Part shown: positions 22,530 to 33,909 of the stretch, piece by piece
Layout of the letters: every line of letters starts with the position of its first letter
Position numbering within the stretch: position 1 is the stretch's first letter
Assembly: GCA_024663395.1 (NCBI GenBank)
Contig: JANFAH010000003.1
Span: 3,906,001-3,970,000, forward strand
Direction of reading: 5' to 3'
Length of the DNA: 64,000 nt
DNA from: Pisolithus tinctorius
Lineage: Eukaryota; Basidiomycota; Agaricomycetes; Boletales; Pisolithaceae
The notes under the pieces: generated by a model
The model's database searches: none
What the model was told of the DNA's origin: nothing
The model's input: the letters and a program-made list of their open reading frames with translations, nothing else
Made by a program: the position numbers and the translations under genes

Positions 22530-22600
22530 GAATATAATTTCCCTACCAGGGGAATTGGTTTATTTTGCTTGTTTTACTTGGTTTTCATTCTACACGTAGT
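22530..22600 (+). repeat. Fragment of R3 LTR family
   Basis: About 70 bp from TGTAGGGAATATAATTTCCC match the start of the R3 LTR at 45360-45711 with some substitutions. Like that copy it has the terminal palindrome GTAGGGAA...TTCCCTAC. Similarity ends after TTTTCATTCTA. Confidence 0.6.
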
Positions 22601-22912
22601 GTAGTCACACTTAGTCACAACATGTGGGTGGCCTGTGTGCCAAAATACCAACACTTATATAGACCCTGAGATGGGCCTGCCTAAATAGATTAGCTGGTAC
22701 ACATGGACAGGCCCAAGGGACTAGAGTGAGAGCAACATATGTATGGGCCTGTAAGCACATTACCACAACATGTGGGAGGGCCCATGGTGGGTAAGGATGC
22801 TGAAACATTTAGATGGGCCTGTGACCAATTAGGTATACTGAGCTACTGTAAGACATGGACAGGCCCATCCATGGTAAGTTACACCCCTGTCACAACATCA
22901 AGATGGGCCTGC
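22601..22912. repeat. Degenerate GGGCCTG-motif repeat
   Basis: The motif GGGCCTG or its complement CAGGCCC recurs about every 40-60 bases (22673, 22705, 22745, 22815, 22860, 22905) with ACAACATGTGGG(T/A)GG seen twice. It looks like an old minisatellite. No coding frame of note. Confidence 0.45.
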
Positions 22913-25318
22913 TGTCACACACCAAAGGTGTTATGGACATGGTTGCAGCTGACTCTGCCTAACTCATCAATGAGTTGCACACAATGCCCATGCCATGCAG
23001 ATGAAGACTATAGCCCTCATGTGTAGAAAGACTGCTGGACATGAGCAGTCATCCTTTGCACAACAAGTTGTCAGTGCTAGGGAGAAAGTGCCTGTGTATG
23101 GCATTCTGGTTTTCATCATATCTCCACCATTTCCAAAGATATCAACTCTGTTCTCACACTTGCTTAAAGTGCTCAGCCATGTGATCCTGCCTTCCAAGTT
23201 TGGAAAGTGTCATGACCATGTGTTTATCCTAAGTCCTCACTAACTCTGCACCCTTCTCCACCAGTCATTCACTCACTCTGCACCAACTCTGCCTGCCCTC
23301 TGTTGTTTACAAGCCATCTCTGCTCTGACTGCTGTCAGACTAGTACTGCTCTCTTACTGGACCATGTGGACTGCTTTCTGAGGGGTCATGTGACTACCCT
23401 TCAGACTTCTCTCTGACAGCACACACACCACATGGTCCAGTGCCTGGACTGTTTCCTTTTCAGGATATTCTGTGTCACCTGTTCATATGTCCTCCATCTT
23501 CCCTTCATTCATTGTCTAGAAGTTTTACTTGAAAATTTATGAGTCTCTGTATGTCAGTTCCAATTCCAGTTACTGTATCTCTGTAGTAGTATAAAAGCAT
23601 GTATTGTACTCCACTGTTCTTCAGTATGAATATCAACTTAGTTCCTACTCCCTCTGTCTCCATCCTCTGTCTGTCAGAGTTACCTCCAACTATCTGTCTG
23701 TGCTCTCCCTCTGAAATATGAGGGCTGAGATTGTGCAAGGCAGTAGCACACAAACTAAACCTGGCACCCTCACTCTGCTCTGCCTTTGTCTTGGCAGACT
23801 TCATCCCTGCTTACCCTCCACTAGTAGTTTTGTTCTCTTGTGTCAGACTTGCTTCCAGACCCCTCCCCAGGCTTTGTCAAGTGTCAGAGTTGGTTGGAGT
23901 AGGCCTGGACTTGACAGAAAGGATCCTTGCACCCTATGTGTTTCTACAGCACTTCATCCATCAGATGCTCATTTTGCTAAGTCCATCAGAAATGTCCACC
24001 TCTTTGTCAATCATCTCACTTGTCTCTTTTGCCAGAGACAGTGGCTACATATATCTGCCAGGCATCCCCACCAGCTTCCATCCTGAAGCCCCCTGGTTCA
24101 TCCTGTTTTTGTCAGCCCCATCCCATCCCATGCAGCTTGGTCAGCATGTTCTCCTTGTCAGTATGACTTCCAGAAGGATGTTCTTTGGTCACCTCAGGTC
24201 TGTCACATGGTTAGAAAGGTCTTATGTGGTCATTTCAGTCTCCCCACCTGATAAAGCATATGTATCATTCCTCCCTGCTCCCTGCACCATCTTTATTCCA
24301 ACCTTGTCCATCATTCTCCCCACATTGTGACAGCTGCAGCATAATCTACTGTTCTCCAGCCTTCCTGATCACATCCATGATAAGTATGACATGCATCTTG
24401 CCTTCTTACTGTGAGATCCAGCAGAAGACATCCCCCCTTCTCCTCCTCCCTCAGAGCCCAATTCATGAGGCTTTTGTTAACTTTGCTGAGAGGATGAATG
24501 GGTGGGAGATGCGATCACTTATGCTCCCATTGCCCCACAGACCCCCAATGCCCTAGCCCTTTGATGCCTGACTCATGCCCTTCAATTCTGGAAATTAATA
24601 CTTCCCTATCTGGAAATGCAGTCCATCTGTCATCCAGTCTTTTGGTCCAGTGATATCTCTGCTGAGATCTGACATGCATTGCCACCCCCTAATGTGATAT
24701 CAGTGTGCTTACTCAGTTTCTGACATTATTTGACTCATTCTGTGATATTTTGACTGTCCTTGACTCATTCATTGTCAATACTTACCAATCCTCTTTGCTT
24801 GCTTACTTTTTATTTCTTGCTTACTCATCATGATTACTCATTGCTTACAGTCCTTACTCATTACTTACCAAGCATTTGTGCCTTGTTTGTCATAAGCTGC
24901 ACTCCCCCCCCACAGTACTTAGCTACAACCAAGTCAATCAAGTCACTCATGAATCAGAAGTCAGCAGTCAGTGCTTCTCAGCAGCATAACTCATCATCAA
25001 CAGTTGAGGCTCATTCAGGAGAGTCTATCTGTCATCATCCATCATACTTGGTAGTTGAGGCTCCATGAAGGGGTCTATCTGCCTTCATCATTATCATCAG
25101 TGCTTAGTCAGCAACTCTCACTTAGTCATCCTTTCACTCCTGCATAACTTGTCAATGACTTGAATGACTTGCACTAGGAGCACCTGCCATTGAAATTCCC
25201 CCACTTCAGATTCTTTCTGCCTTCCAGGTTCCATGGAGGTACACCACCACTTGCTCTTTATTTGTCTTTTGTGTTGGTTTTGGTTGGTTTTCACCACCTT
25301 TCCACACTTTGACTCACA
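22913..25318 (+). repeat. R2-family long LTR, copy a (split by an R1 LTR)
   Basis: Begins TGTCACACACC and ends TTTGACTCACA, as in copies b, c and d. It carries the R1 LTR 23208-23916; joining the flanks gives GGAAAGGATCC, matching the uninterrupted copies. The flanking 4-mers CTGC and GTGC match at three of four positions, so the target duplication is doubtful. Very CpG-poor, hence probably the oldest R2 copy here. Confidence 0.8.
23208..23916 (+). repeat. R1-family solo LTR in R2 copy a
   Basis: 709 bp from TGTCATGACC to GACTTGACA, flanked by identical GAAAG (23203-23207 and 23917-23921). The empty site exists in three R2 copies, which proves insertion after R2. TATA box TATAAAA near 23591 and AGTATGAATAT (the predicted RNA start) near 23621. 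Confidence 0.93.
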
Positions 25319-25959
25319 GTGCATTATGTGCAGGAATATATTAGGTCTTTCCTGTCTTGCATAGTTGCAATGTAAGGCACTGTGAAGGTCTTGTTTCCAC
25401 TTAGCAAAGAACTGGCTGTGGATCAGCTGTGGTATTGCAGAGTGCATGGGGTACCACCTGACTTGTCTTCTTCATGTGACTTTTGACTTCTCTCAGCAGT
25501 GAGCCCTTGAAGTATGGTGTTGATGGTAGGATGTGAGGATTTCTTGAAGTGAGAATGACAGGAGGCTTTAGTGGGTATCAATTGTAGGGAGACAGAAGAA
25601 GAATTGAAAGGAAAAAGGAGAAAGGGGTGCATGCTGACTGTGCATTCAAAGAGAAAATGCACAAGGTAGTTGCAAGTATCTGCAGTATAGGGTGGCTGAG
25701 GATGGCATCAGCAAGACTAGTAAGAGAAGCGACAGGAGAGACATTGTTTTAGTTATATACTTACCAGGTGTTTTGTTATTTTTCTGGGTGGTGTAGGAAT
25801 TGGTAAGTACCTAGAATTAGTAAATGTTAGTGGGTGAGTAAACTCTCAACCAAAAAGGGAGATCCTATGTGGAGCACATGATTCAGTCACTTGTAGTCCT
25901 AAAGTGGGTCATCCAACATGTACATTTTGTCCTGAAACTGGGACTAACTGACATCAGCC
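25319..25959. other. No feature recognised
   Basis: CpG-poor sequence with short open frames on the minus strand (25118-25662 region) that show no known domain. Confidence 0.45.
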
Positions 25960-26565
25960 AGTGGTCCCTAGCAGTGGGTAGGCCAAACTGTGAAGGTGGG
26001 GTTGGCCTATGTCACAGGATGATGGATCAACTGCCCTGGAAGTGGGGTTGGCTGACATGACTATAGGATGGATTAATGACCTGGAAGTGAGGTTGGCTGA
26101 TGCAGCTATGGGATGAATTAGTGACCTGGAAGTGGGTTGGCCAACACAGCTGTGGGATGAATTAGTGACCTGGAAGTGTGGTCAGCTGACACAGCTATGG
26201 GATGAATTAGTGACCTGGAAGTGGGGTTGGCTGATGCAGCTATGGGATCAATTAGTGTCCTAGAAGTGAGGTCAGCTGATGCAGCTATGGGATGAACTAG
26301 TGACCTGGAAGTGGGGTTGGCCAATGCAGCTGTGGGATGAATTAGTGACCTGGAAGTGGGGTTGGCTGATGCAGCTATGGGATAGATTAGTGTCCTAGAA
26401 GTGAGGTTGGCTGATGCAGCTATGGGATGGATTGATGACCTGGAGGTGGGGCAAGGTGACATGGCTGGGGGAGGGGCTGATGTCCTGGCAGTGGGGTCAG
26501 CTGATGTGGCTGGGGGAATGAACCATGACCTGGAGTTATGGTTGGGCAGACACTTTTCAAGAAAG
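25960..26565. repeat. 45-bp minisatellite
   Basis: About ten to twelve imperfect copies of a 45-bp unit with the core GACCTGGAAGTGGGGTTGGC followed by TGATGCAGCTATGGGATGAA. Because 45 is a multiple of three, a minus-strand frame stays open for 150 codons (26570-26118) and reads as a 15-residue repeat around SRSLIHPIAASAN. I see no reason to call that a protein. Copy-to-copy changes are mostly transitions. Confidence 0.85.
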
Positions 26566-26901
26566 ACCAATATCTTGATAGTGGGTCAGTGGGGCTGGCC
26601 AATCTTATTACTCAGTACACTACTTCCTTGGTAGTTAGCTGGCTGAACCCACATGGTTGTGGAAAAATCCTTTATCCTATCCTTATCCTGTGGTATTGAA
26701 GTTAACTCTATCAACCTGGCCATTGCATTGGAATTAACATTGGACAAATTTACTCAGTTGTGTATCAGTACTCAAGGAGGAGTTGTCCTGCAGGAAATTA
26801 CTTTTTTTTCTGAACATTCAATGTTATATGAAATTTGAAAACACAGAGCAGCTATTTTCAATTGTAGTACATGCATATCATATGTATCAAGGTATGGTAT
26901 T
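26566..26901. other. No feature recognised
   Basis: AT-rich sequence between the minisatellite and the minus-strand gene ending at 26902. No family recognised. Confidence 0.45.
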
Positions 26902-28478
26902 TTACAAAGATTCCAACAGCCAGGATGATGTTTGCCCCTTTCCCTGTGTCAGTTTGGTAGCCCCTTTGGACATGCAGATGGTATAGGTTTGGGGAGGCTG
27001 AGATGTGCCCTGTGTGTCCTTCCCACAGCCAGGATTCTTGCACTCATAGGAATAAGTCTGCCCTGAACAACCAGCTTCCCACTTCTGAATGCTATAACAC
27101 TGAGGGCACTGGGCAGGCAATTGTTGTCCCCAGGGTCTGATGAACTTGTCAGTCCAGATAAATTTCTCCACCACTACCTTCTCCTGCCACAACATCAAGA
27201 TGATGTTGGAGTGCCTACCCAACATACCACAGTCAGGCATACCTGACTGCACTTTGGACATGGAAGCCTTGAACAAGGGTGGAGTCAAGGACACTCATGA
27301 GGAAGGGAATGGTGGTGACTAGTTGAAGTCTCTCAGCATCAAAAAGCAACATGGACCTTGGTTTGAAACTGATATGGTGTCAGCCATAACCACCAACATT
27401 GAAAGAAAACCTACTGTTGCACAGCTGCCTTCAGTCCTTGGAAGCTCTCCTCCTTCCTTACAGTAGAACCACATACAAAGAAGATGAGGTCTCTGCCCTT
27501 GACAATGTTGGAGAAGGGTAACAGAAGGCCTTGCAGAAACTGCAACTGGTCAGATGGGAGTGGCAGTCAAACAATGGTGACTTACCTCAAAGACCTCTGT
27601 GGCTATTGGAACCTTATTCTCCATTCCAGAGAACAGATCCCCCCTGTCTTCATCAGTATGGGTAGTAAGGAAAATGACTACCTTAGCAAAGGTAGTCAGA
27701 CTTGAAGCTAGCTCTGATGCTGCAGTGTCATAGGCAGCTCTGGACTCCTTGGTGGCAAAGTTGAAGGGTAAATGTGAGAAGTGGTAGGTGTCTTGTGTGA
27801 AATATCCCTGCAACATGGTGTGAAGGATATGCACAGGGGCATGGCCAAGCTCCAGAGACTCAAGGTGGAGGTGGATAATGGCAGTAGAGTTACCAGCCAC
27901 TTCAGAGGTGGTGGCATGCTCAAACCCCCCAATGACCACAAGAGGGTGTTTCAGGACTGGCTTGCCTGACAAGTAGAAGCCCTGTACTTGGAGTTAGAAG
28001 TGATTGGGGTGGCAATATGCACTTACAAAATAGGGCTAAGGACTTTCAAATCTTGTCATTTTCCAATGACAGGCAACACACCTGAAGTTCATCCAGAGTT
28101 TGAGTCAATGGAATTAATTCATAAAAGGGCAGTTAACACACCTGAAGGTCACAGGAAGCTGGGTGACCTCTTCAAGGCAATCCTCAGGTACCACAACACA
28201 CTTGTTACACACTACCCTTCTGCAACCTGCCTGATCACAAGGCCACAATGTTCCTCCATCCCTGCACATCACATAGAACTGCATAGAATGTTAGAAAGAT
28301 GGATGGAATATAACAACAGACTTGCCAAGTTCCTCATCCTTTTCTTGGCAACAGGGGCCTTCCTAGCATGGGCCTTGCTTGACTTGGCAGCTTGTTTTTC
28401 CCTAGCCTTCAGACCAGCAAGAGATACCCTGGGAGCTCTACCTCCAGTGGTCTTAGCTGTCTGCTTGGTCTTCACCAT
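26902..28478 (-). pseudogene. H3-tail-mimic protein with PHD-like zinc finger
   Basis: ATG 28478 opens with VKTKQTAKTTGGRAPR, closely matching the histone H3 tail (TKQTA, K-S/T-T-GG, APR) with one residue missing. A basic stretch follows, then, after a short intron (28321-28279), a Cys-rich finger: FYVMCRDGGTLWPCDQAGCRR and VVCNKCVVVP. Further GT...AG introns at 28141-28082, 28026-27982 and 27585-27546 join a long conserved body (GFYLSGKPVLKHPLVVIGGFEH, AKVVIFLTTHTDEDRGDLFSG, DLIFFVCGSTVRKEESFQGLK, WTDKFIRPWGQQLPAQCPQC) ending with a second Cys pair (CKNPGCG). I recall this architecture among uncharacterised Agaricomycete proteins. Stops in exon 3 and a frame change near 27240 break it. The first-exon phase also does not fit cleanly. 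Confidence 0.8.
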
Positions 28479-28785
28479 CTTAGTCTAGTATGCCAACATT
28501 AGTGAGTGGCAGCAACATGTGACACAGATGGGAACAGTAGCATACCTTATTATCTTTACAAGACACAAAAGGGGTAGGGGACAAGCAATAAGATAACAAT
28601 AAATGCATTTAGTTTAGTACATATATCATGGAGCAAGGATAGATATCTACATATTTATGGAAAAGACAAGCCAATGTGATCTGATTTATGCAACTACACA
28701 CAACACTGGGCACTGGATAAGCAGACCAGAGAGGGGGGATATGTGAGTATCATCTGAGCACCATGAAGTAGAAGTCCAACAACAT
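28479..28785. other. Upstream of H3-mimic gene, no feature seen
   Basis: AT-rich; would hold the promoter of the minus-strand gene. A GATAACAATAAATG segment and TATATATCATGG near 28620 are the only notable runs. Confidence 0.4.
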
Positions 28786-29260
28786 ACCTTATTGGATGAG
28801 ACACAGCAAGGGAGATGCAGTGTGGCAGGAGGGAGATATGAATTGATAGCCTACTAGTGTGTTTTGTGAGTGGTGCAGGAACACTGGGAACTGGGACAAC
28901 ATACCTTTTTTTAGGATGAGACATGGGGAGGGGGTGTTTTGTGAGTGGTAGAGGGATGCTGTGAGCTGGGACAACATACCTTTCTTTAGGATGAGACACA
29001 GTGAGGGGGTGTTTTGTGGACAAGGCAAGGGGATGTTTTGTGAGTGGTAGAGGGACACTGCAAGCTGGGATGACATACCTTTTTTTTGGATGAGACTTGG
29101 TGAGATGGGTTTTGTGAGTGGTACAGAGACACTGAACAACATGCAATAGAGACTGAAAACACTGGCAGCATCCTAGTGTGTGATGTGAGTGTTATAAAGA
29201 TGCTGTGAGAAGTGTGATGACATACCTTTTTTGTTTTTTTGAAGGGTGACATGGCATTGC
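28786..29260. repeat. Irregular tandem repeat
   Basis: Four to five units sharing ACATACCTTT(TTT), GGATGAGACA and GTTTTGTGAGTGGT, about 75-110 bp apart, with T-run length changes. Minus frames across it read as repeats (TKHPLP, SHPKKRYVV) but have no known domain. Confidence 0.65.
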
Positions 29261-31480
29261 AGGGAGGACATACCTATTTTGTGTTTAGACAGGGAGAGGC
29301 ATGGGAGGTGCTGAGTGAGAGAGTGATGATGATGATGTACCAAAAATTTTCCAGAGATGCAGCAGGGCCAGATGCTGGGACAGTGCAAAGGTGGTCTGTG
29401 AGGGAGACACTGCATGGCAGGAAGAGAGTAGCAAGAGACTGTGTCAACCCAGATACATGGATGCACAGATCTTGATGTTGGGTGGGATTGATGATAATCT
29501 TGACACAACCTTAATTGTGACATGAATAACATCATGGCCATCATGATTATCACTTGTGTTTACCTGTACTTCAGACACATCTCCTTCAGTCAGACATGTT
29601 GTGACCCTGAATTAGAATCAGGTTCAGGTTCAAGACTGGACCATTACATAGTACTATTTACAGAGTGGTCAGTTGGTGCTGGGCTGATTTCCAGTTTCAA
29701 TAAATGGTTACATGTAGTAAATGATCCAGTAGTTCTACTACAATACATTTTCTGTGAAGTCCCAAGAGTACCCACTACTACTGCTCAGCCAATGGCATGA
29801 GTGAGTGCTTGCTTAGCTTGACATTGCGATTATGAGAATGTCAAATGAAAATTAGTATTTAGTATATAGAAGCTGAATACAGTGACAGTGGAGTCACATG
29901 ACCTCACTATTCACTATGTATAGTATGACAAGTGGTAGTATTGACTCAGAGGCATCTGCCAGCACTCATGGCAACTGAACATGCACCAAGGCTGAGAATG
30001 TGACATCCATAGAAGCTGAACTTTGACAGTGACCTCACTAGTTGGACTGGTGCCAAACAACAGCACATAAGACTCAAGCATATAAATCCCCCCCACTCAT
30101 TGGCATGCTTTTCCCTTACTGCATTTCTCTGTGATGTGACACTTCTCTCATGTCATTCTTCCTCTCTCTCTTTCCCTCTCTCTCTCCCCTTTCGTGCTTT
30201 ACATTGTCTTTGTCTGTACCTCAGCCCCTCATGTTGGCTGTGGTCAGGTAAGTGTTTCCTTTGATCACATTTTTTCACACTACTTGATTACTGTTACCTT
30301 GCAGCACCCCTGTGCCTCCTTACTGAATGTAGTCTGCAGCTACAGGATGTAGGGAGGGGCTACCCTCCACCTTACATTGTGCTTGGCCAGCACAGTTTTC
30401 AGTTGGGCAGTAATATGTTGGGTCTGAGGGAATAGTCTGTGCCTACCTTTTGTAGGCCAGCTGATTTGGGCTCTGGGGGTTAGTCTGTGCCTACATTGTA
30501 GGCCAGCTTATGACATTTTTTCTATGTGTGGTATGTGCTTGTATATATTGGTAGTGGCTAATTTGTGAGACAGTTCTTTGTAGTGAGTATTCACATTATG
30601 TAGAATCTATGTTGTACTGACATAAACCTTGTAGAGCTGTTTATCTTTGTCTCCTGGTGGTGGTGCCCCTCAGGTATGTGAACCTGGGAAAGTTGTGTTG
30701 ATTCTAATGTGCATTTAGGATCTTTGTTATCATCTCTTGTGTGCTTTTTGGGAATTTGGTTGAACTGAGGGTGTTTTTTATTGGCCCAACTGTACTTCTG
30801 GAGGAGGGCCCCCTCTGGAATGCAGGCAAGCCTTGGTTTCTTATGAAACCATTATGCTTTTGTAGTTGAAATTATAACTGTAGTTGAATTTATGTATGGA
30901 CTTGTGAATGTCACTGTTTTGATTGTATTTGAATGCTGTGTGGGAATCTATGCCTCTTTTTGAATGAAGCATGTACTAACCCTAACCCTAGCATAAGACT
31001 TGGTTATCTTTTCCTGCAAGTCTGCTTCTAACCTTAACCTTAGCAAAAGACTTGGTGTATTGTATCATGTCAGTCTGCCTAGCTGGTGGATGGTGCTAGA
31101 TTAGCACTGGTGTTCCATGGCTGATCTTGTTAAGCAAGGTTTCCCTTTGATGCTCAAGAGCTTGCCAATGGCATTACCAGAAACCCACCATCTTCCCTTC
31201 AAATGCTGACTGGGTGTGTTCCTAGCTGTTGGATGTTGCTAGATTAGTATTGGTGTTCCATGGTTTCCCTTGATGCTCAATAGATTTCTGACTGGATTGA
31301 CTTGGAGTTCAACTGGTGCTGAGTTTGATTGCACCCACTCCAGACCCCTGCTTACATGACTAGATGTTTCAAGAAACATAGTGTATCTAGTAGACTAAGT
31401 TTCTGGATTCTGGATCTTCCCCCAAGTCAAGCAAGGTCCCTTGTGGAGAATAACTTCCAGCTTATGTACTGAGTGATTTT
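29261..31480. other. Long gene-poor stretch
   Basis: Very CpG-poor. A promoter-like CATATAAATCCCCCCC near 30078 followed by a CT-rich run (30163-30190) could mark an old LTR, but no termini were found. Two direct repeats are visible: TAGTCTGTGCCTAC...TGTAGGCCAGCT (30432, 30480), and a segment at about 31080 and 31222 sharing GATGGTGCTAGATTAG-like sequence and GGTGTTCCATGG. No gene recognised. Confidence 0.5.
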
Positions 31481-31489
31481 TAACTATTT

Positions 31490-32890
31490 TTCTCATGGTT
31501 GAAAAATTTTCCTTTGAGCTTTCCAACATCCCCCACATCATCATGGATGATTCCCTGCATACAATGGTGGTTGGAATGCTGAAGGCTGCCTTTGGGACAG
31601 CCCCTATAATCTCTTCCAGTTCTATTTTCTCAAATCACCAGCTCAGGAAGCCAAGGTAAGCCTTAAGTAGTGATGCTACACTTGCTATGTATTTAGTTGG
31701 ATAATAGACTTCAATCCTTGGCTGAGTTAACCCAAGTCAGGGCAACATTGCAAGGGGAATCTGGTCTAACTTCAGATGCTATTACATCTTTGGAAGTTAG
31801 GCTGGCATCTGCAGTCATTACATATGCCATCCTCAATCCCTGTAGGTGATGTTCCACAATAATTGCAAGTGATCCAAGTCTGACCCTTAATAGATGTGTC
31901 AGATTGGGATGCAGACAGGTTTTCTGAACCATTGGTGCATGCCAAGGACAGGACCATCCATTTTGAAAACCCAAAATTTGGGTATATCAATGCTCCTGCC
32001 ACAGTTCTGGATGTGCATGGCAGGGTGATAGTATGGTATCTACCTGGAATCATCCCAGATGCAAGGATAGTGAGTGTTTTCATTCTCTGACAATGCTTTG
32101 TTACAGCTTTTATATCATAGGAACTTCTCAATTCCCTTCTCCTTTCCATAAAAGACAATCTTCAGACTGAGCCCAAGAACAAGCCAAAAGACAACAGCAA
32201 GGCTAACAAATGATATGGCCATAAGCATCAGCCTGTTGACCAAGTCATGTATGGACATGGCAGGATTTCCATGTCTCCTGCCACATTCCAACAGGCTCAT
32301 GAGGTTTGTCCAGGTGCTGTGATTTCCATGGTGGGGGCTGACAAATTTACAGAGGTTGGTTGATACACTCTATCAAAGCACATCCCTCAAACAGAAAGCC
32401 AATAAGGAATGGCTGCTCAAGATTTCTTATGTGGAACACTTCTGGAGCAATGTAGCAAAGGTCTCATTGCCAGATATGTCCAGGGCTGGTGGTCAAGCAA
32501 TGTTGGCCAAGGCTGACAGGGTAGAGAATGAGATATTCCTGGATTGGCCATCAGTCTATACCAACATCAATATTATTGTTAACCAGGAAACTTGCTCTCA
32601 CTGGGATGTCACATCAGCCCCAACCCTTCTGGATTTATTAGTGAGCCTGGGTTCTCACAATGCTAAATTCCTTATTCCAGATCTGGGGGCCAAACTGGCT
32701 TATTCCCCCAGGCACCATGATTTTCCTATCAGGAAAAATTGTTCAACATTCTGTGCCAAAGTGGGAGAAGGGAGAAAGACTTGCATTGGTGCATTATATG
32801 AAGGACAAAGTACATGACCAACCCAAGGTCATAAGACCAGCATGGACTACCCAAAAGGACATTCTTGGGTTGGCTGTCAGGTACACTTAA
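31490..32890 (+). pseudogene. TET/JBP-like 2-oxoglutarate/Fe(II) dioxygenase remnant
   Basis: TET/JBP enzymes oxidise 5-methylcytosine or thymine in DNA. The readable core (from about 32356) contains NKEWLLKISYVEHFWSNVAK, then SHWDV with the Fe-binding H-x-D at 32599-32607, TLLDLLVSLGSHNAKF, IPDLGAKLAYS, PGTMIFLSGKIVQHSV (distal His) and GERLALVHYMKDKVHD (Arg that binds 2-oxoglutarate). A frame change near 32705 separates the halves. Upstream, 31896-32069 reads DRTIHFENPKFGYINAPA and VIVWYLPGIIPDARI up to a GTGAGT donor; its link to the core is inferred. This layout matches fungal TET/JBP proteins as I know them. Expansion beside KDZ transposons is described (Iyer and colleagues, 2014), and a KDZ gene follows here at about 33910. 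Confidence 0.8.
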
Positions 32891-33146
32891 AATACATTTT
32901 GGTGGCAATGTTTGGGTACAAATATTTTAAATACATCTGATAACCTTGTTCTGGACTTGTGTGGTGTTGTTTTGGGGATGAAAAAATTTCAATACAGCTG
33001 AAAACCTTGCTTTGACTCTTCCTGTGCTCAATCATGCATCATTGGAGAACCAAAGTCCTTGGCAAAAGCTCTGCAGGAGGTTTGTATAAATTTGAAGTCA
33101 CTAAAACTCTGAGAGGAAAGGACACCTACAAGGAGGTGGATGCCAG

Positions 33147-33850
33147 ACATCATGACCATGACATTGGCATAAGTGCCTAACACCTACTCCACCCTCTCCC
33201 AGCATGTTCCCACACTTCTCTGCCCTCTTCTGATGCATTCCCATGCTCCTCTGACCCTGACACATCTCTGCACCTCTCTGAGGTCCCCTGTCTACACTCT
33301 GACCAACTCTGCTTACCTGTGCCTCCTCCAAGGCCTTGGTTGGCTCAGTGGAATGTTGGAATTGCAACCCTGCATTCTAGATAGGGTTCTGCCCTTGTTT
33401 TGGTTTTTTCTCCATTCTTCTGCTCCTTTGGTATTTACCCTCTTTCCCCTGTTGTAGTAGTTTCCTTGTCTCAGTTAAGGTCCCCATCATCCCTATTCCC
33501 TATCCCTTGTGTTGAAGGGACTGCTAACCTGTTATACACTTATTGGTTTGCATTCTACACTGCACTGCCCTTGACCTACATTGTATATAAGGCCACATAG
33601 TACTCCAATGTAATCAGTACAAATATTGAATAAAGTCCCCACTTCTGACTCCCTCTGAGTTCCCTCTGGAGTTTTGTCTCCACTCCCTCTGAGTCTTCTC
33701 TGCCTCTGAAATACAAGGGCTGAGCTTGCACAAGGGGGAAATGCACTAGCTGAACCCAACACCCTCTCATCCAACCTCCAACCTCCAACTCCAACCTCTG
33801 CCTCCAAAACTTTCCTCCATACTCTGCTCACTGTTTGTTGCATATCTCAC
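33147..33850 (+). repeat. Divergent R1-like LTR
   Basis: Starts near ATCATGACCATG, has TATATAAG at about 33582, AGTACAAATATT at 33619-33630 (the R1 predicted RNA start) and AAATACAAGGGCTGAGCTTG with CTAACCCAACACCCTC-like sequence, all in R1 order. Overall similarity is lower than among the other five R1 copies, so it is an older or sister subfamily. Ends are approximate and no target duplication was found. It lies between the TET/JBP and KDZ remnants. Confidence 0.6.
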
Positions 33851-33909
33851 CATGCAGTAGTTGGATTTGCTTTGGACTTTGACTGCTGTACTCCACATCC
33901 CAACCCACT

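Noticed and set aside
24224..24556. Open frames shared by the R2 copies (starting MWSFQSP and related)
   Set aside because: They recur because the LTR recurs; the frames differ between copies by stops and have no known domain. Treated as LTR sequence.
22913..25318. R2 as a Helitron or TIR DNA transposon
   Set aside because: No Helitron 3' hairpin or TC...CTRR ends and no inverted repeats; TG...CA ends, promoter position and 4-bp duplications fit an LTR.
26118..26570. Minus-strand 150-codon repeat protein
   Set aside because: Explained by the 45-bp minisatellite; the repeat translates openly because its period is a multiple of three.
30970..30996. Telomere-like CTAACCCTAACCCTAG
   Set aside because: Only about two repeat units, inside gene-poor repeat sequence; too short for an interstitial telomere.
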